Below are positions 11,331 to 22,721 of a stretch of DNA of 64,000 bases, piece by piece. The position numbers were made by a program, and so were the translations under genes. The notes beneath the pieces were generated by a model. It saw only the letters and a program-made list of their open reading frames with translations, was not told the DNA's origin and ran no database searches. Position 1 is the first letter of the stretch. Each line of letters begins with the position of its first letter. This DNA comes from Deroplatys truncata (taxonomy: Eukaryota; Arthropoda; Insecta; Mantodea; Mantidae): assembly GCA_030765065.1 (NCBI GenBank), contig CM060975.1, positions 198,432,507 to 198,496,506 of the forward strand, read 5' to 3'.

Positions 11331-12017
11331 GTTAATTAGTTTTAACCATAGTGCATTCCTATTGGTAATGTCGGATGCTTTTTCTAAATCAATCAAAATC
11401 ATGTATACCCTGCCCTTTTTATGTATTTATCCGATATGGTCCTTAGAATTATATGTTATCTATCGTTTTCCTTTCTTTTCTAAATCCTGCTCGGAATTCT
11501 GATAGATTTTCCTCTTTCTCCGTCCATCTCTGCATTCTGTCAACTAGTGTCCCTGTACCCACTTTGGCTATCGCTGCTAGGAGGGTAATACCTCTCTAAT
11601 TTGTAGGACCCTCTATATCTGCTTTGCCTTTATATATTGATAGTACAATTCCCTTTTCCAGTTCTCTGGGAATCAACCCCTTTCTCGTATTTGTTAAACA
11701 ATTTTACCATTAACATTTTCGCACTATGCTTTTCAGAATTCACCTGGTAACCCATCGATTCCACAGGCATTGATATTTTTTAACTTGAATATTTGTGTTT
11801 TTACTTCATTTATCTTAATTCCTTCATCTAAATCCTCAATATACTGTATTTGTTATTTTAAACTCTCTTGAACTTTGACTAATATCTGCACCCTGTATAT
11901 ACCTTTAAAGTAATTGCACCATGTTTTCTCCTGTATGTTGTTCCCCCTACTTTTGTTCTTATATATCTTTTTCACCATCTTTCATATCCCCTTCATATCC
12001 TGATTTTATTGTATCAT

Positions 12018-12600
12018 AAGTATTGTGTTCCAACCAAAATTATATATCGAGATTTCATCGGAAATGTAAACTTTGAGGGTTCTGAATCCTAAAAAAAAAC
12101 AAAAAAATAACAAAAACTATTTTATAAAATGGTACATGTGTGCACCTGTCCGTGTGCTGTGGACAGCATAACCTAAAACAAAATGTTTGTTAGTATTAAG
12201 CTCGGTGTCTTTCAAAAATGCGAAACAAAGATTTTTTTTAGAACATTCCCCATTCCAAACTTCTTTCCTTTACTTGGAAAATTTGTCCTTATTTTTTATT
12301 TTCTCAAAAATGGCTCTTAATGATTTTTATTAGAATAGGTATATATTTAAAATGCATATTTTGAATTTTCTGGGAACAGGCTGTGAAATCCGCTTCATTC
12401 AAAAGAAATTTCGTAAATTTTCATCGCACACAGCATTTTTGGTAAAATCTCACTGTTCAATTTTTGGGAGAAATGAAATGATTCTACAGTATGTAAAATA
12501 GGTTTCGGTAAACCAGAATCACAGAAGATGAATGTATAAATGTAAGCAATACTACACCAATGTATAACACACCCGCAATGAACTCCTAAGAAGAGAAATA
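12018..12600 (-). repeat. Family R repeat, partial
   Basis: Minus-strand copy starting at the GTATTGTGTTCCAACC block and running to the region before ACTCCTAAGAAGAGAAATAGG. It is the right-hand host sequence of the LINE insertion. The 5' part is missing. Confidence 0.7.
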
Positions 12601-12638
12601 GGACATAACATGGCCTTCTCTACCCACTATAGTGCATT

Positions 12639-13438
12639 AATTTCTCTACTATAGTAAGTAGGGGAAGTATTGCATTCCACCCAAAAAATTTATATGGATT
12701 TTCACCGGAAATACATGATTTGAGGCCTCCGAATGAAAAAAAAAAGCATTTTTAGAAAAAGGTTCCAGCGCGAACCGTTATGTCGGTCTGTGTGTCTGTA
12801 AACAGCATAACTCAAAAACGAAGAGCCTGGTAGATACCAACACGAAGATTTTCAAGAACATCCCCCACCCCAAAGTACCCTTTATATGGAACATTTTTCG
12901 AAAATTTTGATTTTCTCAAAAATGACTAAGATTTTTATTAAAATATTGTATGTTTAAGATATTTTTATAGCAAATGAAATAAATATCTGGAATTTTCTGT
13001 GAATGTCCCCAAAAGTCCTCTTCATTCTGAATGGTTTTGCATAACTGGTAAACGTAAGAGATAGACAAATTTTACTACAAAAAGTAGATGTTATAACACA
13101 CGATTTATGTCATATTAATTTTTTTTGGTCGAGTGAACAATTTCCGAAATATTCCTTGTTATTCGTTTAAATTTTCAAATACTTATATTTTTTTCAAATG
13201 GTAATTCGTTTTTCGCTTTTTATTTCCTGGACCTGCAAAGAGAATAGAATGCCCTACATAGCAACCAGCTCTTAAAAACATGCTTATTGCTTAAAGCCTA
13301 CCATATTCCCCTTGCGCCTACAAGAAATTTAGCAATAAGACACTTTCTGCAATTAACGTGACGTAGGTGGAGAATGCGCGTTTGCAAAAATAGTTTGTAC
13401 AGGAGTACAGAAAGTCATGTGAGTGCAACACATGCGAT
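12639..13438 (-). repeat. Family R repeat, near full length (subfamily with TTGTAC start)
   Basis: From TTTCTCTACTATAGTAAGTAGGGG to GTACAGAAAGTCATGTGAGTG. It shares with the copies at 34477, 42405 and 47358 the variant 5' block (TTTGCAAAAATAGTTTGTAC on the plus strand). Confidence 0.8.
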
Positions 13439-13482
13439 TTTTTATATACCTTCTACAAACTATTCTTACGAAATAACAATTA

Positions 13483-13580
13483 GTTGCTCTTTCACAATAG
13501 CCTGTGTAGGCTAAGTTTGGAAAGGTATAATGAGACTGATGTCGGGATTTGAACCTTGGCTATGACTGGATCTTTTCAGT
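13483..13580 (-). mobile_element. Second SINE-like repeat, partial
   Basis: The minus strand contains GGTTCAAATCCC (B-box-like) followed by a region reading ATTATACCTTTCCAAACTTA and GCTATTGTGAAAGAGCAACT. The same order of blocks occurs on the plus strand at 36412-36530 (GGTTCAAATCCCGG, TTCTACCTTTCCAAACC, CTTGTGTGAAAGAACAATTA). Both lie in family R debris. Only the 3' portion is recognisable. Confidence 0.5.
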
Positions 13581-14264
13581 GAATTCGTGTAAACGAAAGA
13601 TGAGTGGTAAAGCTTTACAGAAATTCTGTGACTTTATTCAGTTTTACAACTGTCATTTTTCTCAGTTCTCACTGCCACTGTTTCGTTTTTATGTAGTTCA
13701 CCTTTACTGGCAGTTCTCTTCACTAATGCCATTTCACTGAGGTGAACTAGTTCAATTCTCTATCACTTCACCTCCTTCATAACAAAGCCTCTTTACGCCG
13801 GAAGATCTACTTCACTCGGGAGTCGAGCACAGGACCTCCACAACCCGCCGCTCCACAGTAGCAATCGCTGCACATCACAATAGTTGTCACCAACTCGCTC
13901 GAAGAATCTCTCTTAATGTCGCACCAGAAACCAATCGCTAACTTTCTGACCCACGGATCCAACTACTTTGACTGTTCTCCCTATATAGCAGTGGAATCTT
14001 TCCACAAGGTTCTCGAATGTTCTAGAACTATTTCGACACGCTTTCTGGAGGAGGGAGAGATAAAGATTCGAGAAGGTTATAGATATCTCCCGATGGCGCG
14101 CCAGGCGTTTACGCTTGTAAGTGGCGCTTATCTTGTTTACTCCGACCGCCCGGCGCCGACCTCCCCTCGGACCACAGCCTTGCGTCACGATACTTTCATT
14201 AACATTTTGTTGTGGGTATGATGGGGATTTTTAAAACAAAATCGACTGTCAAATTTTAAAAGCC
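13581..14264. other. Less AT-rich unique stretch with a promoter-like module
   Basis: Higher GC than its surroundings, not shared with other repeats of the window. It contains the heat-shock-element/TATA arrangement listed separately. Overlapping frames of about 90-100 codons on both strands have no recognisable domain. It could be a piece of an LTR or of a host promoter. Confidence 0.4.
13982..14028 (-). promoter_or_regulatory. Heat-shock element upstream of a TATA box (promoter-like)
   Basis: 14009-14028 reads GTTCTCGAATGTTCTAGAAC: four alternating NTTCN/NGAAN pentamers, the binding pattern of heat-shock factor. About 20 bp away, on the side appropriate for minus-strand transcription, is TATATA (13982-13988). 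No gene downstream on the minus strand is recognised. The match is visible in the sequence; function is inferred. Confidence 0.5.
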
Positions 14265-14853
14265 GGTCGCTTTATGCTGGCCTTGAAATTCCATATTCTT
14301 TCCATGACATCGCGAGCAACAACTAAATACCCAGAACACTTTAAAAAATGAGGAAAGTATTGAAAATTTCAAAGCAATAATAACGGATTTTTCGGAAATG
14401 GAGTTGCTGCAAAAAATTTATTTGAAATAAATTCTGTGTTTTAAAGAGAGACACGGTTTTTACTGCCTAGTATGCTTTTGTCTATTTCTTATAGTTTACT
14501 CGTTAAAAAAATTATTTGTCATATAAATACTTTAAACAACATTTCAATAAAACTATTATAGGTATTTTTGAGCAAATCAAACATTTCAGAAATGTGCCAT
14601 GTAAAGGGCAGTTTCGGGTGCGGGGATTTTCTTCAAAGACTTCGTTTTGTATCCTTGGAAGATTCTGAACTTAAATACCATGTCTGGTATTTATTCGAAT
14701 TTTCATTTTTAAGTTATGCACTTCACAGGCTCACAGACACGCATTGAATTCAGGGGACCTCAAAACATGTATTTCTGGTGAAATCTTACATCGAATATTT
14801 GGGTGGACTACAATACTTCCTCTTATCTTCTATAGGTAGGTGGTAGAGAAAGC
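14265..14853 (+). repeat. Family R repeat, 3' two thirds
   Basis: Starts at the TATGCTGGCCTTGAAATTCC block and ends GGTGGTAGAGAAAGC. Confidence 0.75.
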
Positions 14854-14870
14854 AAGAATAGTGCCTTGCC

Positions 14871-16030
14871 ACTTGAAGGGTATAAGCATTTGAAAATTAA
14901 AACCGTTAACAAAGAATATCTCAGAGATGGTTAACGCCAAACAAAAACTTGACATGTACTAGATGCCTTAGGAGCTTTAACCATGGTATTCCAGGCAGAA
15001 TTATATGCCACTAGGGCTTGTGTGGAGGGGTTGAGGACAGGTGCTACAGGGATTGTAGTATCTGGATATACTGGGACAGCTGGGCGGCACTGCGGGCACT
15101 AACAGCACCCTTCACGAGATCATAGATCATTAGGAAATGTCAAGAAGCCCTAGAAAGTCTAGGGGTTGCAATAGACTTACTCTAGTAAGGGTACCTGGCC
15201 ACACTGGGGTAATTGGAAATGAAAATGCAGACAGACTGTTTAAAATGGGAGCGCAGGTCCCATTTATAGGACCAGAACTGGTCTTGGGTATTACAAAATT
15301 AATGGTAAGATACATCTATTAGACTGGACTCAAAGACAGCAAATATAGAATACTGTAAATAAATCTAGGAACAAAGACATGGAAAGTTAATGATGCAACA
15401 ACCATGTTTTAGAAGGAGTACTGCAGTCCGTAAATTAAGTAGGAAGCAGAGGCTCATGGTGGGTTTGATGACTCGTCATGGGAATTTTAAAGAACACCTG
15501 CAGATAATGGGGCTCTCAAGATGGAGGATGCAGGATGTGTGGTGTAGAGGAGGAAACGGCCTCGCACTTAATATTCCAGTGAAGTACTAAAGTGAATAGA
15601 ACTGTTGATCCAAATGAGAACTTAATCAATGGACTGCTGAGTTTATGAGCCTAGTGAAGTGATGATTGAAAAAAAACCGCACAATAAACCTAAGGTTTCA
15701 GTGGGGCAGGTAGGAGCATGCCTCTCCTATTTATCTACCTGCCAAATATCTAATGCAATCTACCATGCCTTACCGAGATCTGCATTTTTGTGTAGTGAGA
15801 TTCTATCTCTTACCGTTTAAAAATTATAGAAAAATAACTCGTCTTCACAAGCTATTCGCGGAAACTTCAATATGCAAAATGCAAACATCTTAAACATATG
15901 GTGTTTTAATCACATTCGTTATGCCGTTTTTGAGGAAATAAAAAGTAACCAAACATTTTCTATATACAGGATAGTTTGGGGTGGGGAGATTTTCCTGAAA
16001 ATCTTTGTATCGCATCCTTGGAAGATGCCT
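14871..16030 (+). repeat. Family R repeat split by a LINE fragment
   Basis: Pieces 14871-14945 (up to GGTTAACGCCAAACAAAAAC) and 15775-16030 (GAGATCTGCATTTTTGTGTAG onward to CTTGGAAGATGCC) are consecutive in the family consensus. The intervening 0.8 kb is a LINE. Confidence 0.65.
14976..15600 (+). pseudogene. LINE fragment with RNase H domain and Cys-rich tail
   Basis: The plus-strand reading shows an I/Jockey-type RNase H remnant: FQAELYATRACVEGL (with the catalytic Glu), SGYTGTAG where relatives carry a catalytic Asp, and LVRVPGHTGVIGNENADRL (with the final Asp). C-terminal sequence LSRKQRLMVGLMTRHGNFKEH follows, then a degraded Cys-rich segment (QDVWCRGGN). These proteins remove RNA from the RNA-DNA hybrid during retrotransposition. 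Upstream polymerase is absent (5' truncation), and stops interrupt the frame at about 15100 and 15320-15390. Confidence 0.8.
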
Positions 16031-16645
16031 CACCTACGCAGTGACATTACAGGTTACAAACCACCCCATCCCTCGTACAATTCTGGCACTCATCAGACTG
16101 TATTCACCTATCATCAGTGACTCTTGGACGATGCTGTTTACATTATTTTGCTGATAATGGTTTTAGTGTAGATAATTTGAAGCCAACTGTTCAAGAATTT
16201 CTATACCATCTAGCGAAAGGTTGAAAGGGAAGGGAGAGTATTTGTCATTAGCGGGACACTAACAGCACAGGTTGTATTTAGTCAGTTCAGTATGTCGAGA
16301 TCGGACAAAATAGATATAGATTTTATTACTGAACGTCTCATTTTTTTGGGGGGGGAGGGCGTAGGTTTAACCCTTCATCACCGAATTATTTTGCTACACA
16401 TACCGCTCTTCTTTTAATTCCTAACCCGGTTTTTATATCCTTGTCACAGACACCTTAATGTAAACCTTAAAGGATGGGGTGGGCCCGCGTAAAATCACCG
16501 GTGTGATGGTACGGGGTTTGCATGGATTTTGCTTTTTGTTCTAAATACAATATAATAGCATTGAAATAAATATATATGATGTAAAACGACTACAAATACT
16601 TGCATTTTATGAGTATAATATGAAAATAAAAGAAGCAAACAAGTT
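16031..16645. other. No gene recognised
   Basis: Unassigned sequence containing a short G run near 16345. No reading frame or repeat identified. Confidence 0.4.
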
Positions 16646-17948
16646 TCTGATGTGATACATTCACATTACTTTCTCTAACTTCTATTGTTTATTAGTGGGT
16701 ATACAAAATATTATTACTAAAGCTCATTTTTATATCTACTACATTTTTATCCAAATAAAACTTTGCATAAATAGCTACATTACACTTTCATTAGGATACA
16801 AAGAGAACAGCGATAGTCAATGTTTAAGAACTGGACGGTATATTGTAGCGTATGTGTGTGCCTTGTCGCGTCGGACACATTGTTGGGGATAATTATTTCG
16901 TTTGGGAGTTTGAATTTCGTCCGATGCGGCATTTTTCTCCCCACCTCCTAGTAAGAAGTGGAGAGAGGAAAGGGAGCCAAGTAGCGTTACTGGCTTCTTT
17001 GTCTGGTGGCGTCAGTAGCGTGAGTCAGTCTTGTGTGTGTGTCTTCAAGGCGAGTGGTTGTATATAGAATGCGTGGATCGTGTGTGGGAACATCTCCCTC
17101 CAATGTTTGTCCTGTATTCTTCTGTGTATGATGCAGTGGCATCAAGGCAAATTTATGATAAACCACAGGTGATGTGTAAAATGTGAAATTAAGTGTATTT
17201 TGTTATGAATATCCCACGCTTTAAATTTGTGCAGCTAAGTTCCTGGTCCTCTCGTTGCCACTGCAGTTGCGCTCCCCAATGTTTATGCTGGGGTAACTAA
17301 ACTTAATAGTTTAACCCTTTGACCCGGTGTATAACAATATGCCGGCCTTAAAATTCCATACTGTTTCCATGCAATTGCGAGAAACAACTGAAAATCGATC
17401 GGACTTAAAAAGAATGACAAATTATTGAACAAATCGAACCATTAATAAGGATATCTTGGAAATGGCTGATGCCACATAAAATTATTTAAAATAAACTCTG
17501 TTTTTTAGAGATATCTACATTTTTGTGTGGTACTTTTCACCTATCGTTTAACGTTTACAAGTTATACAACACAATAAAAATTCCTTCCGAATGAATATAT
17601 ATGTTTTCTTTGTCATGTAAATATATTTAATATATATTTTAATCAAAATCTTTAGGGCCATTTTTAGAAAATAGAATTTTTCGAAAAGTGTCCCACATAA
17701 AGGTAGTTGGGGGTGGGCAGATTTTCTTGAGGAACGTCATATCGTATTTAAGGTGCTGAACTTAAATACCAAGTTTGGTATGTATCTGACTTTTCGTTTT
17801 TGAGTTATGCTGTTTACGGACACACGCACACACGGACATGTTTCCAAAACTGGTTTATGTGGATTTAGGGGCCTCAAAGCATGTACTTCTGATGAAACCT
17901 CGGTATCGAATTTTTAGGTGCAATGTAATACCTTCTCTACCTACTGTG
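16646..17948 (+). repeat. Family R repeat split by a solo LTR
   Basis: Runs from TCTGATGTGATACATTCACA to CTACCTACTGTG, interrupted by the LTR at 16844-17336. Its 3' end is displaced by the MITE at 17951. Confidence 0.8.
16844..17336. mobile_element. Solo LTR, 493 bp
   Basis: Starts TGTAGCGTATG and ends GTGTATAACA (TG...CA), flanked by a 4-bp duplication ATAT (16840-16843 and 17337-17340). Family R reads continuously across the site once the insert and one duplication are removed. The family is distinct from the other LTRs in the window. Orientation is uncertain. Confidence 0.75.
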
Positions 17949-17950
17949 TA

Positions 17951-18343
17951 CAGTCGGGTGCAAAAACTACGATACGTGGAACCGCATTTTAAGTTAGCAG
18001 TGAATAATTAACACGCTTCTACCGCGCTTTTCAGCCCTATTCGGTTACAGAATGCCGAACCAATAAGAACCGGACATATTCAGGAGCTAGTATGGACAGT
18101 CTTTGAGAGGTATATTGTTTCAGCCATTCAGTTGACATCGATTCTCCACCTCTTTCATCGCCGAGATAGGCCTGAACTTTTTTCATAGGGTAATGCTAGC
18201 ATATCAGACTTCAGCTAAAACCAATTAGAGGAGGGCTCACCTAAAGCAGGCGCGTAGCACAAATGATTAGGAGATCCTGCCAACATTCAAGAATGGAAGA
18301 CCCTAAAAGTAACCAAAAGCATCGTCATTTTTCCTCTCGACTG
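17951..18343. mobile_element. MITE, 393 bp, Tc1/mariner type
   Basis: Flanked by TA (17949-17950, 18344-18345). The left end is CAGTCGGGTGCAAAAACTAC and the right end, as reverse complement, is CAGTCGAGAGGAAAAATGAC; both go on with an ACGAT block. No coding capacity. It is inserted in family R. Confidence 0.75.
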
Positions 18344-18345
18344 TA

Positions 18346-18756
18346 CATGTGGTTTTATGTACTACTTTTTGTACAGTTATCTTTTTCGCCCATTGTACAA
18401 GCATAAATATATAATATATACGTCGCGGTTATTTAAAGTTTTATTTCTAAAATGCGTGTACCAGGGCCCAGTTTTTCGAACGAAGAGAAAAGCAGCTGGC
18501 TTCACTAAAATAGATGTTCTCGCACGTGCCGCGGTCTAATGGCTCCGCTGCCGTAAGTTTTACGAGCGGGCACATTTCAATAATACGACGGCTTTTATCT
18601 CCGATTTAATATTTAATGTCCACATATGATGACCAGAATTGTCACTGCCTAGAGCACGCCATCTGACTTGGAAAAACCTTAAAACTGGCAAAATCATACG
18701 TGATTTTAAAATGCGTACTCATCAAATGAATTAGATCACCAAATTAAAAGAGAGAG
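18346..18756. other. No gene recognised
   Basis: Unassigned sequence. A short GAGAGAGAGAG run lies near 18752. Confidence 0.4.
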
Positions 18757-18960
18757 AGAGAATCTAATGTATTGCTCACTATTCTACAATTCTTACGAAA
18801 CCCTATTCTTCTATTCCTTGTTAACTCAGATAAACATTCATTACACAATCAGTTGTAGGTATAAGTAGAATGCATTAAACTAAACCTACCCTCAAATTTT
18901 TTCACACCGTCACTATGTGATGGCTTTGAAATTCCGTTCTCTGTACATGAACACGAAAAG
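18757..18960 (+). repeat. Family R repeat, decayed 5' fragment
   Basis: Recognisable blocks are ATTCTTACGAAACCCTATTC and AACTCAGATAAACATTC, corresponding to the first ~150 bp of the repeat. Confidence 0.5.
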
Positions 18961-18974
18961 AAAGAAGAAAAACA

Positions 18975-19795
18975 TCTGTGTTGCATTCATATGCCTTTCT
19001 CTACCCTCTGTCGCTTATTAGTGGATATACAAATTATTCTTACGAAACTTTATTTTTCTATCTACTTAATTTTAATGGAGATAATAGACGCATTGTGCAT
19101 TTCGTTATGGATACAAAGGGAACAGCAATAACCAAATGTTTTAGAACTGCACGCTATACGCTGACCTTAAAATTTCATCTCTAGCCGTAATATTGAGAGA
19201 AACAACTCAAAATCGGCATAACTTTAAAAGAAATGAAGTATTGACCAATTCGAACCAGTAATACTGAATGTATAGGCAATGGCTTATGCCACAATCATGT
19301 CATTTGAAATAAACTGTGTTTTTCAAAGAGATCTGTATATTTTGTGTAGTACGTTTTCGTCTATCGCTTAACGTTTACCGGTTATATAAGATTATACACA
19401 ATTCCTTCCGAATGAAGAGGAATTCTAAATTTCCAGAAAATTCAAAATATAAATTTAATTTCTCATGCAAATACTTTTAACATAAGGTACCTTAATAAAA
19501 ATCGTTAGAGCTATTTTTTTGAGAGAATAAATTACGAAATATGTTCCACGTAAAGAGTAGTTGGGGTGGGAGATTTTGTTCAAAATATAGGTATCAGATC
19601 TTTGGAAATTATTGAACTTAAATACCAGGTTTCGTGTTTATCGGACCTTCCTTTTTGAGTTATGTTGTTCACAGGCGTACACATAGACACAAACATGGAC
19701 CTCCAGGGGTCCTCAAATCATACATTTCCGATGGAATCTCTATATTGAATTTTTTGGTGGAATATCTATCTAATCTCTACGTAATAGAGAAAGTA
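18975..19795 (+). repeat. Family R repeat, near full length
   Basis: From TCTGTGTTGCATTCATATGC through CTTTCTCTACCCTCTGTCGC to CTACGTAATAGAGAAAGTA (821 bp). Confidence 0.82.
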
Positions 19796-19799
19796 AAAA

Positions 19800-20290
19800 C
19801 GGAATATCAAGGTCCAGTTGAGAAGCGTATACTTGAAAATTCAACCGACAATAAATGTTTCGGAAATGCTTAACGCCACAACAGATTTTATATGCCATAA
19901 ATTGTGTATTTTAATCAGGTATACAATTTTTATGTTGTAGGATTTTGTATAGATCTTAAGTTAATTATAAAAAAAATTCAGAATAAAGCGAACTTACGGG
20001 CTATTCCAGCAAATTCAAGTTATGCATTTTGTTTGTCATGCAATTATCTTAAGCATACGCTATTTTTATATACATCTTTATAGCAATTTTTGAGACAATA
20101 AAAATAATAATAACAAAAACATTCCATGTAACGGCTAGTTTGGAATGTTTCTGAAAGACATCTTGTCCAATCCTTGGAAGATACTGAACTAAAATTCCAG
20201 TTTAGTATTTAACCAGGTGTGCAGTTTTTTGAGTTATTCTGTTCACAGAAAGATGGAAAGACAGAACCAGACATCTGAAGTAGTTTTTAT
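19800..20290 (+). repeat. Family R repeat, partial
   Basis: Follows the previous copy within a few bases, in the same orientation. It starts internally at the block before ACGCCACAACAGATTTTATA and ends in the region after GTTCACAGA. Confidence 0.65.
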
Positions 20291-20881
20291 TAAATGTGAT
20301 CGAATGTTTCGAATACTGTTGTGGCGTTCGGGAATATTATTCTTAGAGTTCTAAATATACTTAAATGAAGTAAAATCGTTCCAAATCTTCTTTTTATTGC
20401 TGTAGTGACACTATTATATTTGTTATAATTTAATTATTCTCAAAATTTGGATTCTGAAACACTTAATATCGAATTTGTTACATGATATTGAAATTTCCAC
20501 AATTATTTAAAATGTTTTCTCTCTAGCTAACAAAATCTCAGGAATGATACTATTGTTGTATTACTGATTTTATCTAAGTTCTGATTAATTTCCTGAGCCG
20601 TGTACTTTTCAGTTAACTATTTCTTATAATTATTAAAATTAACTATATTAGTCGGGAACTACATCTTATCTCTGCTTGCGATAGATCTAGTCCAGGTACG
20701 AGGAAATTAAAATTTTCTCTACCCGTTCTGGCGGAGTTATATTTATTCTTCACCGATATTTCCCATTTAACTATTATAAACTTACGGTAATATTCGCTTA
20801 ACCTTACTAAATCACTATCACTCTTCTCTCTTCCTCGAATATCTTCTGCAATAATCTTTTCTTCTCCTTTCTCGCGTCTCT
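20291..20881. other. No gene recognised
   Basis: AT-rich sequence to the left of a solo LTR, with no reading frame or known repeat. Confidence 0.4.
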
Positions 20882-20885
20882 CTGT

Positions 20886-21812
20886 TGAGGCAGTATTTTT
20901 AACACTTAAATAATTTCAGTCTAATTATATAATATGTAAATTCAATAACAGCCCCCTTAAAGCAATATGTGTATGTAACAATATCTAAAAAGTGTAAATT
21001 GCAGTCATTGTAAATGTTTATATTATTGTATACATGTTCAATAATGTTATGTGAATGCATTACGTAATTTAATAATGTAGGAGCTGTGAGAATAATAGGT
21101 TAAAAGTTGCTAACAATGAGGTAACAATGAGGTAACCTTGAGGCAATAATGAATTTGAAAGTTTAAATGCTACTAATCATTATTGGAGCAACAATATTGT
21201 GAATTTTGGTGACAGTTTATAAATAAGCCAATCAACTACCAGAAAAAGCTTTAGTTAAATGAAGGTATTCCATTGGAGTAGGGCTAGCCAATAAGAAACT
21301 AAAAAGGAGAAAATGTTACAAATTTAGAGTTCAGTTGCCTGCAGACTGCGTTACTAACCAGACGCAAAAAGTGTCCTCAAGAAATTTAATACGTATTTGT
21401 GTGAGACGAAAATAGTTTTACGTGTTAAAAAGTGAAAGTAATTAATTAAAGAATCTCACAACTCTCTATATCAGTGAAGTGTTATTTAAATCGTATCAAA
21501 TGTTAATAAAAGGAGTGACTAAAATTATAATCTGTGTGAGCCTACATTCTTAGTCGTACCACAACCCTGCCAAGACATCCATGTCTCTAACAATAATACT
21601 GACGCAACCGAGGCAAACATAATCATATAATATTTAAGGAAACAGTTAAATTACAAAGTTAATATTTTTTTTAAACTTGGGGCAAAGGCCATCTGTAAGT
21701 ACATTTGGGGCGAAGGCTACCGGAAACTGTTTACTATACGTGCGGTTGCAACTACAAGTTCGGCTCCCCAACAGTTGAAATATGATACCACTCCTAAAAT
21801 ACTCCTTTATCA
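20886..21812 (+). mobile_element. Solo LTR (LTR family 2), 927 bp
   Basis: Starts TGAGGCAGTATTTTTAACAC and ends CTCCTTTATCA, flanked by CTGT (20882-20885 and 21813-21816). It matches in inverted orientation the solo LTRs at 50082-51057 and 59844-60692: the ATTACGTAATTTAATAATGT block, the TATAAATA box near 21211, and the GACATCCATGTCTCTAACAA block. Its 3' part contains the PBS-like words TTGGGGCAAAGGCC and CGGCTCCCCAAC. Confidence 0.85.
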
Positions 21813-21816
21813 CTGT

Positions 21817-22656
21817 CTTGATTTTCTTCGTCTTTGACGAGTATCGCTTTGTTGCGTGTTCGCGTTGCTAGCGTTCTTCGCTTATTTAATTTATTATTTA
21901 TAACATATCTTTTTATTTATCTTGTACCCTTTGTTTTGTCTGTTTTATTATTTAGCCTGCTAGGGACTGAAGGTACAATAATTATTGTGCGTGCTGGAAA
22001 CCAAACAGCTCTACTTGTAGAATAGTCTCCCTTTCTCCCAGAGGACATGAAATCGGGGATGACTAGAGGTCTGATGTGACAAAGAATGGTGGATAATTTT
22101 ACCAACAAGAGCAATTCTTTACAACATTTTATTAACTTGTAGCAAGAACAAGGACAATTAATTCTATAATTTGTGAATTACATTTTGTTCTCCTGATTTT
22201 CACATTAAAGTTTTCCTTTAATAAATTGGACGTTATAGTCTGAGTTCAGCATAACAATTTTAAATTCCTCACTTCAAGTTCCTTTTTAACAATAAATTTA
22301 TATACAGGAAAGGTATTCAGAATATTTGGAAATTCCCCTTACAAACGTTTAGGACTTCTAAAGGGGACAATAAATCATGTTTTGAATAGGAACCCATGTC
22401 CGGAAACGTACCACTTCTATGCTACAACAATTCCAAGTCGGTTTGCCTGATACGTATGCAACCGGCTAGTCACGACGAGCGGCGTTTACGTCAGACGACT
22501 TGATGATGTCATTTGACCTCTAACACTACGTCTCTACCCCGGTTTGAGCTATGTAGAGTCAGAGGAAGAAATTTTGGCACGCATTGTGGTTGCTGCACAA
22601 CAAATTGCAGAGATACAGGAATGATGATGTACCAGAACATTATTCGTAAGTACAAG
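21817..22656. other. No intact gene; possible transposase C-terminus
   Basis: Mostly unassigned. At about 22560-22640 the plus strand reads SEEEILARIVVAAQQIAEIQE-like peptide, reminiscent of C-termini of Tc1/mariner transposases, but the stretch is too short to assign. Confidence 0.3.
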
Positions 22657-22721
22657 TATTTCACCGGAAATACATGTTTTGAGCCCCCCTGTGTACAACA
22701 ATATACTTTTTAGAAGAGGCT

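Larger units (their letters stand above)
7693..12017 (-). mobile_element. Non-LTR retrotransposon (LINE), 5'-truncated, split by a Tc1
   Basis: On the minus strand, reverse-transcriptase sequence (about 11.9-11.1 kb and 9.75-9.27 kb) is followed by C-terminal and 3'-untranslated sequence. The element ends at 7693 in a short CATT-type tail (ATTCATTCATAC). Imperfect duplicated target sequence AAGTATTGTATT / AAGTATTGTGTT lies at about 7679 and 12018, and family R continues on the right. A second copy at 34337-35813 shares the tail and the C-terminal region. A Tc1 element occupies 9755-11151. The clade is not determined. Confidence 0.78.
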
